A stretch of DNA of 39,770 nt from Pedobacter sp. R20-19. GTDB lineage: Bacteria; Bacteroidota; Bacteroidia; Sphingobacteriales; Sphingobacteriaceae. The notes under the pieces are model-generated. The model was not told where the DNA came from. It did no database searches and was given only the letters and a program-made list of their open reading frames with translations. Each line of letters opens with the position of its first letter. Position 1 is the first letter of the stretch. This document shows positions 32,598-39,770 of this stretch, in pieces. The stretch covers positions 1 through 39,770 of the forward strand of contig NZ_JCKI01000011.1 of assembly GCF_000708265.2 (NCBI RefSeq). The letters run 5' to 3'. The position numbers and the translations under genes were made by a program.

Positions 32598-33452
32598 ATG
32601 CTTAAAAAACTATTTCTAGCAATTCTCTTGTTTCAGACCATAACAGCATTGGCTCAGGTAAAAACAGCTAAGGATATCAATTATGCCCATAACGCTAAAG
32701 CAGAAAATTCACTTAATGTTTTTTACAATGCGGATCGGATTGAAAATAAACCTATTTTAATCTTTATACATGGAGGCTCATGGAGTAGTGGCAAGAAGGA
32801 AACGTATTGGTGGTTAGGGAGAAATTTCGCTAGGAAAGGTATAGTTACAGTGATTATAAATTATCCGCTTGCGCCTGATGTTCAATATGAAAAAATGGCT
32901 GATGATTGTGCATTGGCCGTAAAATGGGTTAAGGAAAATATCTCTGGTTATAAAGGCAGTTCAGATAAGATCTTTATTATGGGGCATTCAGCAGGTGGGC
33001 ATTTAGCGGAACTAATTAACGCCGATCCAAAATATTTTAACCATGCCGGAATCAAGAATCCAATTAAAGGTGTAATCTTAAATGATCCCTTCGGACTTGA
33101 TTTATATGAATACCTCACTACTGCTAAAAAGGACAGTTTTTACTTTGATTTTATCAGGACCTTTACCAGCCAGCCAGCGGTATGGAAAGCAGCATCACCG
33201 TTAAATTACATTGATCATATTAAAAATCCGCATTTACTGTTTTATGGAGGCAAGACTTATAAAGCTATTAAATTGCAAACCCCCAGATTATACCAAGAAT
33301 TAAAGGCAAATCATATTCCTGTAGAAATTAAGGAGATTGAAGGGAAAAGCCATGTACCTATGATTAGCCAGATGATATTAGGCGGGAATGATTTGTATGG
33401 GGAGATTGTGGGATTTATACAGAAAACGATTTCTAATAAACGGAATTTATAG
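32598..33452 (+). CDS. Secreted alpha/beta-hydrolase (carboxylesterase/BD-FAE-like)
   Basis: The 284-residue product begins with a Sec signal peptide (MLKKLFLAILLFQTITALAQ, cleaved after AQ). The oxyanion motif is FIHGGSW (57-62) and the nucleophile elbow is IMGHSAGGHLAEL with S131; the triad His is in GKSHVPM near 260. An HGG motif before GxSxGG is typical of hormone-sensitive-lipase-like esterases, kynurenine formamidases and BD-FAE enzymes. It would act in the periplasm on an ester or amide. The exact substrate is unknown. Confidence 0.88.
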   Translation: MLKKLFLAILLFQTITALAQVKTAKDINYAHNAKAENSLNVFYNADRIENKPILIFIHGGSWSSGKKETYWWLGRNFARKGIVTVIINYPLAPDVQYEKMADDCALAVKWVKENISGYKGSSDKIFIMGHSAGGHLAELINADPKYFNHAGIKNPIKGVILNDPFGLDLYEYLTTAKKDSFYFDFIRTFTSQPAVWKAASPLNYIDHIKNPHLLFYGGKTYKAIKLQTPRLYQELKANHIPVEIKEIEGKSHVPMISQMILGGNDLYGEIVGFIQKTISNKRNL

Positions 33453-33508
33453 TAAAACGCTATTAATTGCCTGATGAAATTAATTGAAAAAAATGTAAAT
33501 TTGTTACT

Positions 33509-33724
33509 ATGGAAGCATTAATTATACAGCCACGAGATAAAAAGCAGTTATCTGCAATTAAAGCGATTTTTAAAGCTTTGGATGTTACCTTTAAAAAAGT
33601 AGAACAAGATGAGACATCTTATCTTAGTCAATCAATTGCCAATAAGAGAGCACTTGATGGAAGCATTAAACAAGCCGAAAATGGGCAAACAGTAAAAATA
33701 GCTGTTGCTGATTTATGGAAATAG
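33509..33724 (+). CDS. Antitoxin of a YoeB-type toxin-antitoxin pair
   Basis: The 71-residue protein (MEALIIQPRDKKQLSAIKAI at the start, AVADLWK at the end) matches the short antitoxins that precede YoeB-like toxins in Bacteroidota. It has an N-terminal beta-helix DNA-binding segment and an acidic, Lys-rich C-terminal half that would wrap the toxin. The toxin start codon overlaps its end by 10 bases. Because the toxin frame is broken, this may be an orphan antitoxin that still represses its own promoter or protects against related toxins. Confidence 0.75.
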   Translation: MEALIIQPRDKKQLSAIKAIFKALDVTFKKVEQDETSYLSQSIANKRALDGSIKQAENGQTVKIAVADLWK

Positions 33725-33961
33725 AATTTACGTTTGATGCTCAGAAGCAACTTGAGGAATGGAAAAAATCAGGTTCAGAAGAAAATCTCTGAATTAATCG
33801 CATCAATATTAGATACACCCTTCACTGGAACAGGGAAACCTGAAGCTTTAAAATACAATTGGACAGGTTTTTGGTCTAGGCGGATTAATGATGAACATCG
33901 AATTGTTTATCAGGTGCTAGAAGATAAAATCATTATTGTTCAATTAAAATACCATTATTAG
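33715..33961 (+). pseudogene. Frameshifted YoeB-type mRNA-interferase toxin
   Basis: From the ATG at 33715 the frame reads MEIEFTFDAQKQLEEWKKSG and ends at a TGA after SEENL. The rest of the toxin continues in the next frame from QKKISELIASILDTPFTGTG through KPEALKYNWTGFWSRRI and DEHRIVY to the terminal LKYHY. This tail has the catalytic Glu/Arg/His/Tyr positions of YoeB (K-P-E-x-L, S-R-R-I, E-H-R, Y-H-Y). Compared with E. coli YoeB, the spacing between the Trp and the K-K-I is three or so residues short. A net deletion near 33775-33785 thus explains the shift. A remnant open frame begins at 33734 but lacks the N-terminal strand. Confidence 0.8.
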
Positions 33962-34024
33962 TACGAAAGTCTACATTGCTATTATAGTCCTTTACAGCTT
34001 TTTAGAATCAATGTAGTTTAAATA

Positions 34025-34969
34025 TCAAATCACCACTTTTTTTATCTCATCTAATCTACTATAATCCATTACCGTTTTGCCTTCTTCATTATGGTAATGC
34101 ATAATTTCAAATTTAGCGTTCCATTCTATATCTTCATCCTGGTAGCTGGTTCTGGTATGAATGGTTTGTGCAAACGTATCATCGAAAGCCTTTACAATCA
34201 CAAAAATTTCTACTTCCGCTATCTTGAGTTCCTCTAAAGTTTTTTCAAATAATGGGCTATCTGAATTGATTGCATGAACAAGTGTCCAGTTGAGTGACAA
34301 GATGCTGATGTTGTTTCTTTCTAATTCCAAGGGATAAAAACTACGTTTAAGTTTTCCCTCAATGGTTTCATTAAACGTGACGATCATTTGTGCTTCAATA
34401 TCAATCAAGGCATTCTTCCTTAAGTTTACCAATCTGCACATCAATCCACTGCCGTTGTGATAGGGGGCAATAACCATTTTTTTACTAAAAGATACTTTAG
34501 AAGTGGGGCGACTAAAACGTCCATATAATAAGCCTGTTGCCAATGCAAAAGCTAGCAAACCCAGCATGCTTTCAAAAGCGGCCAGTACACTGGTGATAAA
34601 TCCTTGTGGCGAAATATGCCCGTAACCTACAGTAGAAATGGTTTGTGCGGAGAAAAAGAAAGCATCAAAAAATTGATCCCTTAAGGTAATGCCTTTTGCA
34701 CCATTCAGATTCTCAATTCCAATCACATTATAGGCAACTGCAAAGAGGGTATTTACAATCAAATATGCAATCAGGATCACCAGAAAAAACCTAGGCCAGC
34801 TCATGGTGACCAGGCGGGTATAGGTATCATCAAACTTAAACCAAGGCAAACCTGTCCGTTCGATGTTTGGTGTTCCATCTGTATTTAATACCCTTTGATT
34901 TTTGATTACGGGAGTGGAGCCAAAACCCAGATCATCATTAAACTGTACTCTTCTCTTAAAAAAAGACAT
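34025..34969 (-). CDS. Inward-rectifier potassium channel (KirBac-like)
   Basis: The 314-residue protein has an N-terminal slide-helix region (TGLPWFKFDDTYTRLVTMSW), a first membrane helix (FFLVILIAYLIVNTLFAVAY), a pore helix and selectivity filter STVGYGHISP (filter T113 to G117), a second helix (LGLLAFALATGLLYGRFSRP), and a C-terminal immunoglobulin-like cytoplasmic domain with MCRLVNLRKNALIDIEAQM. This is the exact layout of prokaryotic Kir channels. It conducts K+ across the inner membrane. It reads divergently from the trp leader. Confidence 0.95.
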   Translation of the reverse strand: MSFFKRRVQFNDDLGFGSTPVIKNQRVLNTDGTPNIERTGLPWFKFDDTYTRLVTMSWPRFFLVILIAYLIVNTLFAVAYNVIGIENLNGAKGITLRDQFFDAFFFSAQTISTVGYGHISPQGFITSVLAAFESMLGLLAFALATGLLYGRFSRPTSKVSFSKKMVIAPYHNGSGLMCRLVNLRKNALIDIEAQMIVTFNETIEGKLKRSFYPLELERNNISILSLNWTLVHAINSDSPLFEKTLEELKIAEVEIFVIVKAFDDTFAQTIHTRTSYQDEDIEWNAKFEIMHYHNEEGKTVMDYSRLDEIKKVVI

Positions 34970-34984
34970 ATATTTTTAGAAAGA

Positions 34985-35017
34985 TTTTGGAATTATAAAA
35001 AAGTATATCAATATTTG
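34985..35017 (+). promoter_or_regulatory. Promoter of the trp operon
   Basis: TTTTG (34985-34989) is followed after 20 bases by AATATTTG (35110 minus 100, i.e. 35010-35017), one mismatch from the TAnnTTTG -7 box. Transcription would start near 35022-35024, only a few bases before the leader peptide ATG. Confidence 0.65.
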
Positions 35018-35029
35018 TTCTATACAAAC

Positions 35030-35083
35030 ATGATCATTAAAAACTTAAATAACAATTGGTGGTGGCCTAACGAAATTCGTTAG
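35030..35083 (+). CDS. trpL: trp operon leader peptide with three tandem Trp codons
   Basis: The 17-codon frame reads MIIKNLNNNWWWPNEIR. Three consecutive TGG codons lie at 35057-35065, and the stop is at 35081-35083. It sits between a promoter and a terminator in front of trpD. Trp is a rare residue, so a triplet in a 17-residue peptide upstream of Trp-biosynthesis genes is a strong sign of ribosome-mediated attenuation. The frame is much shorter than automated gene callers keep. It is transcribed divergently from the KirBac gene. Confidence 0.88.
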   Translation: MIIKNLNNNWWWPNEIR

Positions 35084-35159
35084 GCAAATTCTATTGTTAT
35101 ATATTTTAAATTATTTTATAAACGATAAAAAGGATTGCCCAAAAAGCAATCCTTTTTTT
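35065..35159 (+). promoter_or_regulatory. trp attenuator: pause hairpin, antiterminator and terminator
   Basis: Three mutually exclusive pairings can be drawn. Pause hairpin: GCCTAACG (35065-35072) with CGTTAGGC (35078-35085), overlapping the leader stop. Antiterminator: GCAA-A-TTCT (35084-35092) with AGGATTGC (35131-35138), with one bulge and one G-U. Terminator: see 35126-35159. A ribosome stalled at the Trp codons would cover the pause hairpin's left arm, free the 35084 segment and favour the antiterminator. This is classical attenuation logic; the folds are hand-drawn. Confidence 0.75.
35126..35159 (+). terminator. Terminator of the trp attenuator
   Basis: AAAAAGGATTGC (35127-35138) pairs perfectly with GCAATCCTTTTT around CCAAAAA, followed by more T. 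It lies 116 bases before trpD. Confidence 0.9.
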
Positions 35160-35182
35160 ATGTGATTTTTTTAAGAGACCGT

Positions 35183-35251
35183 CATGCTGATCCGATAGCT
35201 ATCGGATTTAGTTCAGCATCTATGTAAAAGATTCTGAATCAAGTTCAGAAT
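35183..35251. repeat. Dispersed palindromic element between the attenuator and trpD
   Basis: ATGCTGA and TCAGCAT enclose the perfect palindrome TCCGATAGCTATCGGA (35191-35206). Then ATTCTGAA (35231-35238) pairs with TTCAGAAT (35244-35251). Related words are at 27579-27803. It is probably a repeat inserted in the leader, not part of the attenuator. Confidence 0.7.
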
Positions 35252-35274
35252 GAAGTTAAGAGGTATACAAAAAC

Positions 35275-36261
35275 ATGAAAAAAATATTAAACCATTTGTT
35301 TGAAAATAAAAGCTTTAGTAGGGATGAGGCTAAACAAATCCTCATTTCTATTTCGCAGGGAGAATTTAATTCTTCGCAGATTGCAGCTTTTATTACCGCC
35401 TATGCCATGAGAAATATTACTGTAGATGAATTACAGGGCTTCCGCGATGCGATGTTGGATTTAGGCATTAAAGCTGATTTTACTGGTTATGAGCTTATTG
35501 ATCTTTGTGGAACAGGTGGAGATGGAAAAGATACCTTTAATATATCTACATTATCATCATTTGTGGTGGCAGGCGCAGGGCATCATGTAGCTAAACACGG
35601 TAACTATGGGGTATCTTCGGGTTGTGGTTCTTCCAATGTAATGGAGTATCTGGGTTATTCATTTACCAATGACCAGGATGTTTTAAAACGCAATCTGGAT
35701 ACCGCTGGCATTTGTTTTTTACATGCACCTTTGTTCAATCCGGCCATGAAGATTGTAGCACCCATTCGTAAAGATTTAGGGATTAAAACCTTCTTCAATA
35801 TGCTTGGCCCAATGGTTAATCCGTCTCAACCCAAATATCAGATGGTAGGGGTTTTTAGCTTGGAATTAGCCCGATTATATAACTATCTATATCAGGATAC
35901 GACTAAAAATTATACCATTGTACATGCGCTGGAAGGTTATGATGAAATTTCACTGACCTGTAATGTAAAAACTTTCAATAACCAGGGAGAAAGCATTCTA
36001 ACTTTGAGTGATATGGGTTTTGAGAAAGTTTCCGTTAATGATATTAAAGGTGGCGATACCGTGACGTCTTCAGCTAAAATATTTATGGATGTACTTAATG
36101 GTGAAGCCACTGATACGCAAAATAATGTTGTGCTTTGCAATGCCGCACTGGCAATTAAAACGATAAAACCAACGGCAAGTTTTGCTGATTGCTTTTATGA
36201 AGCAGAAGAATCATTAACCAGTAAAAGAGCGCTTGAAAGTTTTAAAAAATTAGTGGCCTGA
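35275..36261 (+). CDS. trpD: Anthranilate phosphoribosyltransferase
   Basis: The 328-residue enzyme joins anthranilate to phosphoribosyl pyrophosphate. The N-terminal helical domain (FSRDEAKQILISISQGEFNS) is followed by LCGTGGDGKDTFNISTLSSF, the PRPP and anthranilate-binding loop, KHGNYGVSSGCGSSNVMEYL, and the FNMLGPMVNPSQP segment; all are family hallmarks. It is the first structural gene after the attenuator, with trpE, trpG and trpC missing on either side. Its TGA overlaps the trpF ATG by one base, so trpF translation is coupled. Confidence 0.97.
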   Translation: MKKILNHLFENKSFSRDEAKQILISISQGEFNSSQIAAFITAYAMRNITVDELQGFRDAMLDLGIKADFTGYELIDLCGTGGDGKDTFNISTLSSFVVAGAGHHVAKHGNYGVSSGCGSSNVMEYLGYSFTNDQDVLKRNLDTAGICFLHAPLFNPAMKIVAPIRKDLGIKTFFNMLGPMVNPSQPKYQMVGVFSLELARLYNYLYQDTTKNYTIVHALEGYDEISLTCNVKTFNNQGESILTLSDMGFEKVSVNDIKGGDTVTSSAKIFMDVLNGEATDTQNNVVLCNAALAIKTIKPTASFADCFYEAEESLTSKRALESFKKLVA

Positions 36262-36890
36262 TGAAATTAAAATTAAAAGTTTGTGGAATGAAATTCGCAG
36301 CTAATATCGCTGCTGTAGCAAGTTTACAACCTGACTATTTAGGCTTTATTTTTTATGCGGCATCACCACGTTTTATTAGTGATGTTTCGGCTGAGCTGAT
36401 TAAATATATCCCTTCAGAAATTAAAACGGTAGGTGTTTTTGTAGATGAGGATTTGGAGGTTGTGAAGAAAAAAGTAAATCTATATCAACTTAAAGCTGTT
36501 CAGTTACATGGAAACGAATCAGTTGAATATGTTAAGGCATTAAAAGACTTTGCACAAGATATTGAGGTGATCAAGGCTTTTGGTTTGGATGAAGATTTTG
36601 ATTTTGCTGTATTAAATGCCTATCAGGATTTGGTTGATTATTTTCTCTTTGATACCAAAACGAAAGCGCATGGTGGATCGGGCAAAACTTTCGACTGGAA
36701 AATTTTAGAAAATTATAAATTGAATAAACCTTTCTTCTTGAGTGGAGGAATAGATTTGGAACATGCGGCTGCAATTGCTGAAATAAAAGATACTCGCTTG
36801 TATGCGCTAGACATTAACAGTAAGTTTGAAGTTGAGCCTGGTGTTAAGGATGTAGAGAAGGTTAAAGCATTTATACATATTTTGTCCTAG
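36261..36890 (+). CDS. trpF: Phosphoribosylanthranilate isomerase
   Basis: The 209-residue TIM barrel begins LKVCGMKFAANIAAV with the conserved Cys of the K-[VI]-C-G-[MI] motif. It continues with PDYLGFIFYAASPRFIS, VGVFVDED, VQLHGNESVEYV, a FDTKTKAHGGSGKTFDW loop bearing the catalytic Asp region, and FLSGGID with LYALDINSKFEVEPGVKD. This is the complete PRAI. It catalyses the Amadori rearrangement that follows TrpD. Coupled to trpD by a one-base overlap. A 250-base gap with a dispersed hairpin separates it from trpB. Confidence 0.96.
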   Translation: MKLKLKVCGMKFAANIAAVASLQPDYLGFIFYAASPRFISDVSAELIKYIPSEIKTVGVFVDEDLEVVKKKVNLYQLKAVQLHGNESVEYVKALKDFAQDIEVIKAFGLDEDFDFAVLNAYQDLVDYFLFDTKTKAHGGSGKTFDWKILENYKLNKPFFLSGGIDLEHAAAIAEIKDTRLYALDINSKFEVEPGVKDVEKVKAFIHILS

Positions 36891-36903
36891 CCGGACAGGC
36901 GTC

Positions 36904-36927
36904 TTTCTTTTTGATGTCAAAAAGAAA
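36904..36927. repeat. Perfect 11-bp hairpin between trpF and trpB
   Basis: TTTCTTTTTGA pairs with TCAAAAAGAAA around TG. There is no T-run after it, so a terminator is unlikely. I recall this TTTCTTTTTGA-TCAAAAAGAAA unit as a repeat dispersed in Bacteroidota genomes. The rest of the gap to 37140 shows no gene. Confidence 0.6.
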
Positions 36928-37140
36928 CAAAAAACACCGGCTGAAAATTTTTGTATTGAAGTTTCTGCTTTGGCTTTAATAGTGCATTACCAAAAATTTG
37001 TTAGGCCGGATTGAAGTGGAACGTGGATGAAGCGGTAAGGCCTGGTTGGATGGAACAGCATAAAGAATAAAAACATAGACCATGATTTCAGTCATGGGAA
37101 ATAAGAGTTGGTTTTAACCAGCGGATTAGATAAAAAAGAT

Positions 37141-38322
37141 ATGAAATACAAAGTAAACGAAAAAGGATATTATGGAGATTTCGGCGGTGCATATATCCCC
37201 GAAATGCTTTATCCGAACGTAGAAGAATTGCGTCAGAATTATTTAAAGATTATTGATGATGCCGATTTTCAGAAAGAATTTCATCAGTTAATGAAAGACT
37301 ATGTTGGCCGTCCTTCGCCGTTATATTTAGCCAATAGGTTATCAGCGAGATATGGCGCTAATATTTTCCTAAAAAGAGAAGATTTAAATCATACCGGAGC
37401 GCATAAAATTAATAATACCATCGGTCAGATTTTGTTGGCAGAAAAGCTTGGTAAAAAAAGAATTATTGCAGAGACTGGTGCTGGTCAGCATGGTGTGGCT
37501 ACAGCCACTGTTTGTGCATTACGTAATTTAGAGTGTGTAATTTACATGGGTGAGGTAGATATTGAACGCCAGGCGCCAAATGTTGCCCGCATGAAAATGT
37601 TAGGCGCCAAGGTGGTTCCGGCAAGTTCTGGAAGTAAAACTTTAAAAGATGCCACGAATGAGGCCATGCGTGATTGGATTAATAACCCGGTTGATACGCA
37701 TTACATTATTGGTTCTGTGGTTGGTCCGCATCCTTATCCTGATATGGTGGCGATCTTTCAATCTATTATTTCAGAAGAAACTAAAAAGCAACTGCTAGCA
37801 CAAACTGGAAATGATCAACCTGATTATGTGTTGGCTTGTGTAGGTGGCGGAAGTAATGCCATGGGTATGTTTTATCATTTCATGGATGATGAAAATGTAA
37901 AATTAATTGCTGTTGAAGCCGCAGGGAAAGGTGTTTCAAGTGGGCTTTCGGCGGCGACAACTTACCTCGGCAAAGAAGGGGTATTACATGGTAGCCGTAG
38001 TATTTTAATGCAAACTGAAGATGGACAGGTAGTAGAACCGCATTCGGTTTCTGCCGGACTGGATTATCCTGGTATTGGCCCGCAACATGCTCATTTATTT
38101 AAAACTGGCAGAGGTAAATATGTTTCCATTACCGATGAAGAAAGTTTGGATGCTGGGCTATTGCTTACTCAGCTGGAAGGAATTATCCCTGCGATTGAAA
38201 GTGCACATGCTTTGGCCTACTTAGAGAAAATGGAATTTAAAGGTGGAGAAAATGTGGTAGTTTGCTTATCGGGTAGGGGTGATAAGGATTTAGACACTTA
38301 CATTAAATATTTTAATTTATAA
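37141..38322 (+). CDS. trpB: Tryptophan synthase beta chain
   Basis: The product has 393 residues from the ATG at 37141; the open frame reaches a TTG at 37108, but MKYKVNEKGYYGDFGGAYIP is the normal start. PLP lysine is K89 in LNHTGAHKINN, preceded by FLKREDLNHT. RIIAETGAGQHGVATA and the phosphate-binding GGGSNAMG are present, as is the C-terminal LSGRGDKD. It condenses indole with Ser in the alpha2-beta2 complex with TrpA encoded next. It belongs to the standard TrpB1 type by these motifs. Confidence 0.97.
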   Translation: MKYKVNEKGYYGDFGGAYIPEMLYPNVEELRQNYLKIIDDADFQKEFHQLMKDYVGRPSPLYLANRLSARYGANIFLKREDLNHTGAHKINNTIGQILLAEKLGKKRIIAETGAGQHGVATATVCALRNLECVIYMGEVDIERQAPNVARMKMLGAKVVPASSGSKTLKDATNEAMRDWINNPVDTHYIIGSVVGPHPYPDMVAIFQSIISEETKKQLLAQTGNDQPDYVLACVGGGSNAMGMFYHFMDDENVKLIAVEAAGKGVSSGLSAATTYLGKEGVLHGSRSILMQTEDGQVVEPHSVSAGLDYPGIGPQHAHLFKTGRGKYVSITDEESLDAGLLLTQLEGIIPAIESAHALAYLEKMEFKGGENVVVCLSGRGDKDLDTYIKYFNL

Positions 38323-38329
38323 GAAAAGT

Positions 38330-38398
38330 CGTCATTGCGAGGTACGAAGCAATCTCATTAAGGTTTTGAAGTAGATTGCTTCGTGCCTCGAAATGACG
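38330..38398. repeat. Long imperfect palindrome before trpA
   Basis: CGTCATTGCGAGGTACGAAG (38330-38349) plus CAATCT pairs with AGATTG plus CTTCGTGCCTCGAAATGACG (to 38398), with a few mismatches. Such CGTCATTGCGAGG units are dispersed in many bacterial genomes. It lies between trpB and trpA and overlaps an upstream GTG-started extension of trpA. Confidence 0.85.
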
Positions 38399-38412
38399 GA
38401 AATATAATAGAA

Positions 38413-39180
38413 ATGAACAGAATCAAAGAACTCTTCGCATCGAAGAAAAATGTATTATCAATTTATTATACCGCAGGTTATCCAAATACTGGCGATACGA
38501 TTCGAATTGCTGAAGCGCTAGAAAAATCAGGTGCAGATATGTTGGAAATCGGGTTTCCTTATTCAGATCCAGTGGCGGATGGGCCAGTAATTCAGGCCAG
38601 TAGCAAAAAATCTTTGGATCAGGGCATGACGCTGAAACTGCTTTTCGAGCAATTAAAAGACCTGCGCAAAAACGTAACTATCCCTGTGTTATTGATGGGT
38701 TACGTGAACCCGGTTTTACAATTTGGGGTAGAAAATTTCTGTAAAGCTTGTGCTGAAGTTGGTGTTGATGGATGTATTGTGCCTGATTTACCAATGGTTG
38801 AATATGAAGAATTTTATAAGGGTTGCTTTGAAGAACACCATTTGAGTAATGTGTTTTTAATTACGCCACAAACTGCCGAAGACCGAATCCACAAAATTGA
38901 TGGTTTAACCAATGGATTTATTTATTTGCTTTCATCATCTGCAACAACGGGTAAAAACCTGGAGGTTGGTGATACTACTGAAACTTATTTTGGCAGAATT
39001 AAAGCAATGAATCTGAAAAACCCAACCATGATTGGCTTCGGAATCAGTGACAAGCAAACATTTGATAAAGCATGTTCTTATGCAAATGGCGCTATTATAG
39101 GAACTGCATTTGTTAGGGCAATCGAAGAGGGAAACTTAGAAGAAAGCGTGAGCAACTTCATGAAAAAGTTTAAAAGCTAA
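38413..39180 (+). CDS. trpA: Tryptophan synthase alpha chain
   Basis: The product has 255 residues from the ATG at 38413. A GTG at 38383 lies inside the palindrome and is rejected as start. Catalytic residues E45 and D56 lie in MLEIGFPYSDPVADGPVIQ. LLMGYVNPVLQFG, IVPDLPMVEYEEF and YLLSSSATTG followed by GFGISDKQTF complete the barrel. It cleaves indole-3-glycerol phosphate and channels indole to TrpB. Last gene of the trp unit seen here; it is followed directly by a tandem repeat array. Confidence 0.97.
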   Translation: MNRIKELFASKKNVLSIYYTAGYPNTGDTIRIAEALEKSGADMLEIGFPYSDPVADGPVIQASSKKSLDQGMTLKLLFEQLKDLRKNVTIPVLLMGYVNPVLQFGVENFCKACAEVGVDGCIVPDLPMVEYEEFYKGCFEEHHLSNVFLITPQTAEDRIHKIDGLTNGFIYLLSSSATTGKNLEVGDTTETYFGRIKAMNLKNPTMIGFGISDKQTFDKACSYANGAIIGTAFVRAIEEGNLEESVSNFMKKFKS

Positions 39181-39208
39181 TTTTTACTATGCAAGGAATG
39201 TTAAAACA

Positions 39209-39770
39209 TTTAAATGCTATTATTTTTGACAATATAAGGAATGTAAGAACATAGTAGCCATAGCGCTTATATGTAGCTTATATGCCTTAGATGGTAATTT
39301 TGCTTCGTGAATGATTTTATATTCCAGTTTAAACACTATTATTTTTTACCATATAGGAATGTAAGAACATAGTAGCCATAGTGCTTATATGTAACTTATA
39401 TGCCTTCGATGGTAATTTTGCTTCATGAATGAAAGTTTATAAGAAAGCATGATTTTATATTCCAGTTTAAATGCTATCATTTTTGACCATATAAGGAATG
39501 TAAGAACATTATAGCCATAACGCTTATTTGTAACTTATATGCCTTAGGTGGTAATTTTGCTTCGTGAATGAAAGTTTATAAGGAAGCGTGATTTAATGTT
39601 CCAGTTTAAAGGCTATTATTTTTGACCATATAGGAATGTAAGAACATAGTAGCCATAGTGCTTATATGTAACTTATATGCCTTAGATGGTAATTTTGCTT
39701 CGTGAATGAAAGTTTATAAGAAAGCATGATTTTATATTCCAGTTTAGACGCTATTATTTTTGACCATATA
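39209..39770. repeat. ~138-bp tandem repeat array after trpA, runs out of the window
   Basis: The anchor word GTAAGAACAT recurs at 39243, 39361, 39500 and 39638, giving spacings of 118, 139 and 138. The first unit lacks the ~20-bp AATGAAAGTTTATAAGAAAG segment. Each unit holds CTATTATTTTTGACCATATA, CATAGTAGCCATAG, CTTATATGTAACTTATATGC and GGTAATTTTGCTTCGTGAAT. Stops occur in every frame I read; no spacers are present. Confidence 0.9.

Noticed and set aside
33715..33961. Programmed frameshift in the YoeB-type toxin
   Set aside because: There is an A-run but no stimulator is evident, and the residue spacing is short compared with known YoeB, which fits a deletion better.
34895..35029. Longer open frame continuing upstream of the trp leader peptide
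   Set aside because: It runs through the KirBac gene start and the trp promoter; only the last 17 codons have the expected context.
38383..38412. GTG start for trpA
   Set aside because: It lies inside a dispersed palindrome, and the ATG at 38413 gives the normal TrpA N-terminus.
39209..39770. CRISPR array or coding repeats
   Set aside because: Units of ~138 bp are similar over their whole length with no spacers, and every frame I read contains stops.

Overview
The window looks like a chromosomal segment of a Sphingobacteriaceae-type Bacteroidota (Pedobacter-like). I base this on the AT-rich sequence, the fused MurF-alanine racemase gene, Bacteroidota-type promoters (TTG/TTTG about 19-20 bp before a TAnnTTTG-like box), weak ribosome binding sites, and many dispersed palindromic repeats between genes. 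Assignments rest on reading motifs by eye; no database search was possible.

Layout. 1-565: the end of an IS200/IS605-like element abutting a 5'-truncated 2OG-Fe(II) oxygenase. 552-7310 (minus): a tripartite RND efflux operon (outer-membrane channel, pump, lipoprotein adaptor) ending in an AraC-type regulator. 7479-10142: small stress or housekeeping genes (SRPBCC protein, two unknowns, a GNAT-like protein, a TPR protein). 10281-10509 and 22994-23222: two near-identical tRNA-Leu(TAA)/tRNA-Gly(GCC) loci that bracket a 12.7-kb accessory block. The block holds a decayed third tRNA-Leu end, a G-rich 11-bp tandem repeat, an exported Gfo/Idh/MocA protein, a five-gene minus-strand operon, an interrupted methyltransferase, and a metzincin-like protease paired with a small membrane protein. 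23316-34969: mostly core genes (recX, murF-alr, DUF502 protein, LOG-family protein, Na+/solute symporter, recR, SDR, esterase), a broken YoeB-type toxin-antitoxin pair and a KirBac-like channel. 34985-39180: a trp operon (trpD-trpF-trpB-trpA) with its own promoter, a Trp-Trp-Trp leader peptide and an attenuator. 39209 to the end: a ~138-bp tandem repeat that leaves the window.

The most interesting unit is the operon at 20070-14143. In transcription order it encodes (1) a MIG/MutY-like mismatch DNA glycosylase with an Fe-S cluster motif, (2) a complete C5-cytosine DNA methyltransferase, (3) an 871-residue protein with an N-terminal MORC/HSP90-type GHKL ATPase, a long charged coiled coil and a C-terminal histidine-kinase-like ATPase, (4) a divergent receiver-like protein, and (5) a small CHAT/caspase-like cysteine protease with a His/Cys pair. 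All five genes abut, lie within 24 nt, or overlap by one base. The block is flanked by diverged ~160-bp direct repeats. No restriction nuclease is visible. My inference is a methylation-linked, two-component-like defence module in which the protease, not a nuclease, is the effector. The glycosylase would protect methylated sites from deamination damage. This is untested, and an epigenetic regulatory role is possible.
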